52,745 nucleotides of DNA, taken from Gammaproteobacteria bacterium. GTDB taxonomy: Bacteria; Pseudomonadota; Gammaproteobacteria; JASBUN01. The translations under genes and the position numbers were made by a program. The notes under the pieces were generated by a model, which was given only the letters and a program-made list of their open reading frames with translations, searched no databases and was not told the origin of the DNA. This document shows, piece after piece, positions 51,793 through 52,745 of this stretch. The stretch's first letter is position 1, and every line of letters starts with the position of its first letter. The stretch is from assembly GCA_030147845.1 (NCBI GenBank), contig JASBUN010000063.1:1-52745 (forward strand), read 5' to 3'.

Positions 51793-52458
51793 TCAGGTCA
51801 GCGATAACACTTGGCGCAGCCAGTTGCCAATGTCGCCCAGCTCTTCGGTGCAAATGCTGTGCTGCATGGCGTAGGTGCGCCATTGCGGCTGGTAGCCCTG
51901 TTGGCGCAGGCGATCGCGCGACAGCTCGGCTAGATCGAGTGGCACTACCGGGTCGGCGCTACCGTGCAGCATCAATATCGGTACGTCGCGGTTGGCCGCA
52001 TGCGCCTGCCCGGTAAGTTGATCGGCGAGCGGTAGATACGTCGATAATGCCAGGATGCCCGCCAACGAGTCTGGATAACGCAGGCCGGCGTGTAGGGCAA
52101 TCGCGCCGCCTTGCGAAAATCCGGCTAGCACAATGTGCGCGGGACGCACCGAGCGCTCGGTTTCGCGCGCGATATATTCGCGCACCAGCGCTTCGGACGC
52201 ACGAATGCCTGCCTCGTCTTGCGGATAAGCGCGGTCGATACCGACGATGTCGTACCAAGCGCGCATACGCATGCCGCCATTGACGGTTACCGGCCGCACC
52301 GGCGCATTAGGAAATATGAAGCGCACGGCGGCCGCATGCGGCAAACCGAGCATGGCCGGCACGCTTTCGAAATCGTGGCCATCGGCGCCTAAGCCGTGCA
52401 GCCAGATGACGCTGCTGGTGGGATTTTCTGCGGTTACGATCTCAAATGCGGGTTGCAT
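51793..52458 (-). CDS. Carboxylesterase/phospholipase, α/β-hydrolase
   Basis: A 221-residue serine hydrolase of the EstB/carboxylesterase II type. It has the oxyanion strand SSVIWLHGLGADGHDFESVP, the nucleophile elbow GFSQG in HIVLAGFSQGGAIALHAGLR, Asp in ILMLHGSADPVVPLDLAELS and the catalytic His in YAMQHSICTEELGDIGNWL. The family hydrolyses short-chain esters; the natural substrate is unknown. The ATG at 52458 is preferred; the longer upstream extension is basic read-through. It lies downstream of the sox terminator on the same strand, so it is likely an independent unit. Confidence 0.93.
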   Translation of the reverse strand: MQPAFEIVTAENPTSSVIWLHGLGADGHDFESVPAMLGLPHAAAVRFIFPNAPVRPVTVNGGMRMRAWYDIVGIDRAYPQDEAGIRASEALVREYIARETERSVRPAHIVLAGFSQGGAIALHAGLRYPDSLAGILALSTYLPLADQLTGQAHAANRDVPILMLHGSADPVVPLDLAELSRDRLRQQGYQPQWRTYAMQHSICTEELGDIGNWLRQVLSLT

Positions 52459-52540
52459 GATACTCGGAGCTGAGGCAAGACGGCTGCGCCGCGAGCAACG
52501 ATTATAAGCGCCAGCCGCCGATCGGTGCGACTTGCGTAGC

Positions 52541-52580
52541 AAAAAAAAGCGGCGGGGCGCGCTAGGCGCCCGGCCGCCGT
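52541..52580 (-). terminator. Rho-independent terminator downstream of soxZ
   Basis: On the minus strand a long GC-rich stem (CGGCGGCCGGGCGC pairing with CGCGCCCCGCCG, CTAG-type loop) is followed by eight T. It begins 25 bp after the soxZ stop and ends the leftward sox transcript. Confidence 0.85.
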
Positions 52581-52604
52581 TGATGCGAGCGTCGCTTTAG
52601 TCGA

Positions 52605-52745
52605 TCACCGAACGGCGAACTTTTCGGAATCCTTCTCGCCCTTGTTATCGACCCAACTGATGGTGATGGAGTCGCCGGCCTTACCGCCCTTGAACTTGAA
52701 GAACAGGTAGGGATTTTTCGATATACCGATACCCCATAGCGCGTT
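52605..52745 (-). CDS. soxZ: SoxZ, thiosulfate-oxidation carrier subunit (C-terminal part)
   Basis: The last 46 residues of a protein cut by the right window edge. KNPYLFFKFKGGKAGDSITI followed by SWVDNKGEKDSEKFAVR matches the C-terminus of SoxZ, where NPYxxFKFKGxKxGDxxxxxWVDNKG is strongly conserved. SoxZ partners SoxY, which carries the sulfur substrate on a C-terminal cysteine during periplasmic thiosulfate oxidation. The rest of the sox genes should lie to the right. The stop is followed by a strong terminator, so it ends its operon. Confidence 0.85.
   Translation of the reverse strand, partial: NALWGIGISKNPYLFFKFKGGKAGDSITISWVDNKGEKDSEKFAVR

Overview
The window is GC-rich bacterial DNA. 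Gene content and order point to a gammaproteobacterium: argH–algZ–algR–hemC–hemD–hemX–hemY is the arrangement known from Pseudomonas and relatives, and a class I adenylate cyclase (cyaA) lies close by. A partial soxZ at the right edge and a two-haem cytochrome c fused to DUF302 suggest a sulfur-oxidising member. That last step, and any finer placement, is inference.

Left part (1–21.4 kb) is a defence island. It starts with a CRISPR array of 49 identical 36-bp repeats (2–3547, running off the left edge). A leader-like spacer region and a leftward cas operon follow: cas2, a cas4-cas1 fusion and, further upstream, csb1–csb2–cas3–(Cas3-extension protein)–(csb2 fragment). The Cas4-Cas1 fusion, Csb1/GSU0053, Csb2/GSU0054 and helicase-first Cas3 proteins with a C-terminal HD domain mark it as type I-G (formerly I-U). 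The locus looks composite. There are three different cas3 genes (one complete, one truncated, one intact but running into foreign sequence), two csb2 forms, and no recognisable csx17/cas8g. The core genes overlap by 1–4 bp (ATGA, TAATG), so they are probably translationally coupled. Toxin–antitoxin modules or relics sit between the cas blocks: a vapC relic, vapBC, phd–relE with a frameshifted toxin, a VbhA-like antitoxin plus Fic fragment, and a frameshifted small gene. Two diverged copies of a HIRAN gene flank the rightmost cas3.

Border (21.4–23.7 kb): a four-copy 107-bp tandem array of GTAGG-type palindromic (REP/BIME-like) elements, a pRiA4b ORF-3-like gene and a WYL-domain regulator.

Right part (23.8–52.7 kb) is ordinary chromosome. 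It holds nhaA; ubiD; an ECF42-type sigma factor followed by two VOC and two DGPF/YCII proteins, an Asp-box propeller and a MoaD/ThiS-like protein; an orphan ParA; a ferredoxin-reductase fusion; hemCDXY; a thioredoxin-like protein; algZR; argH; a GGDEF-EAL protein with a cupredoxin; a MazG-like pyrophosphohydrolase; a PAS/degenerate-GGDEF protein with cyaA; DUF302 and cytochrome c–DUF302; an esterase; and the end of soxZ with its terminator.

The most unusual signals are in the array. Two consecutive spacers each carry a textbook intrinsic terminator in the inferred pre-crRNA direction. Two spacer pairs overlap the same target sequence on opposite strands. No tRNA or rRNA gene was recognised.
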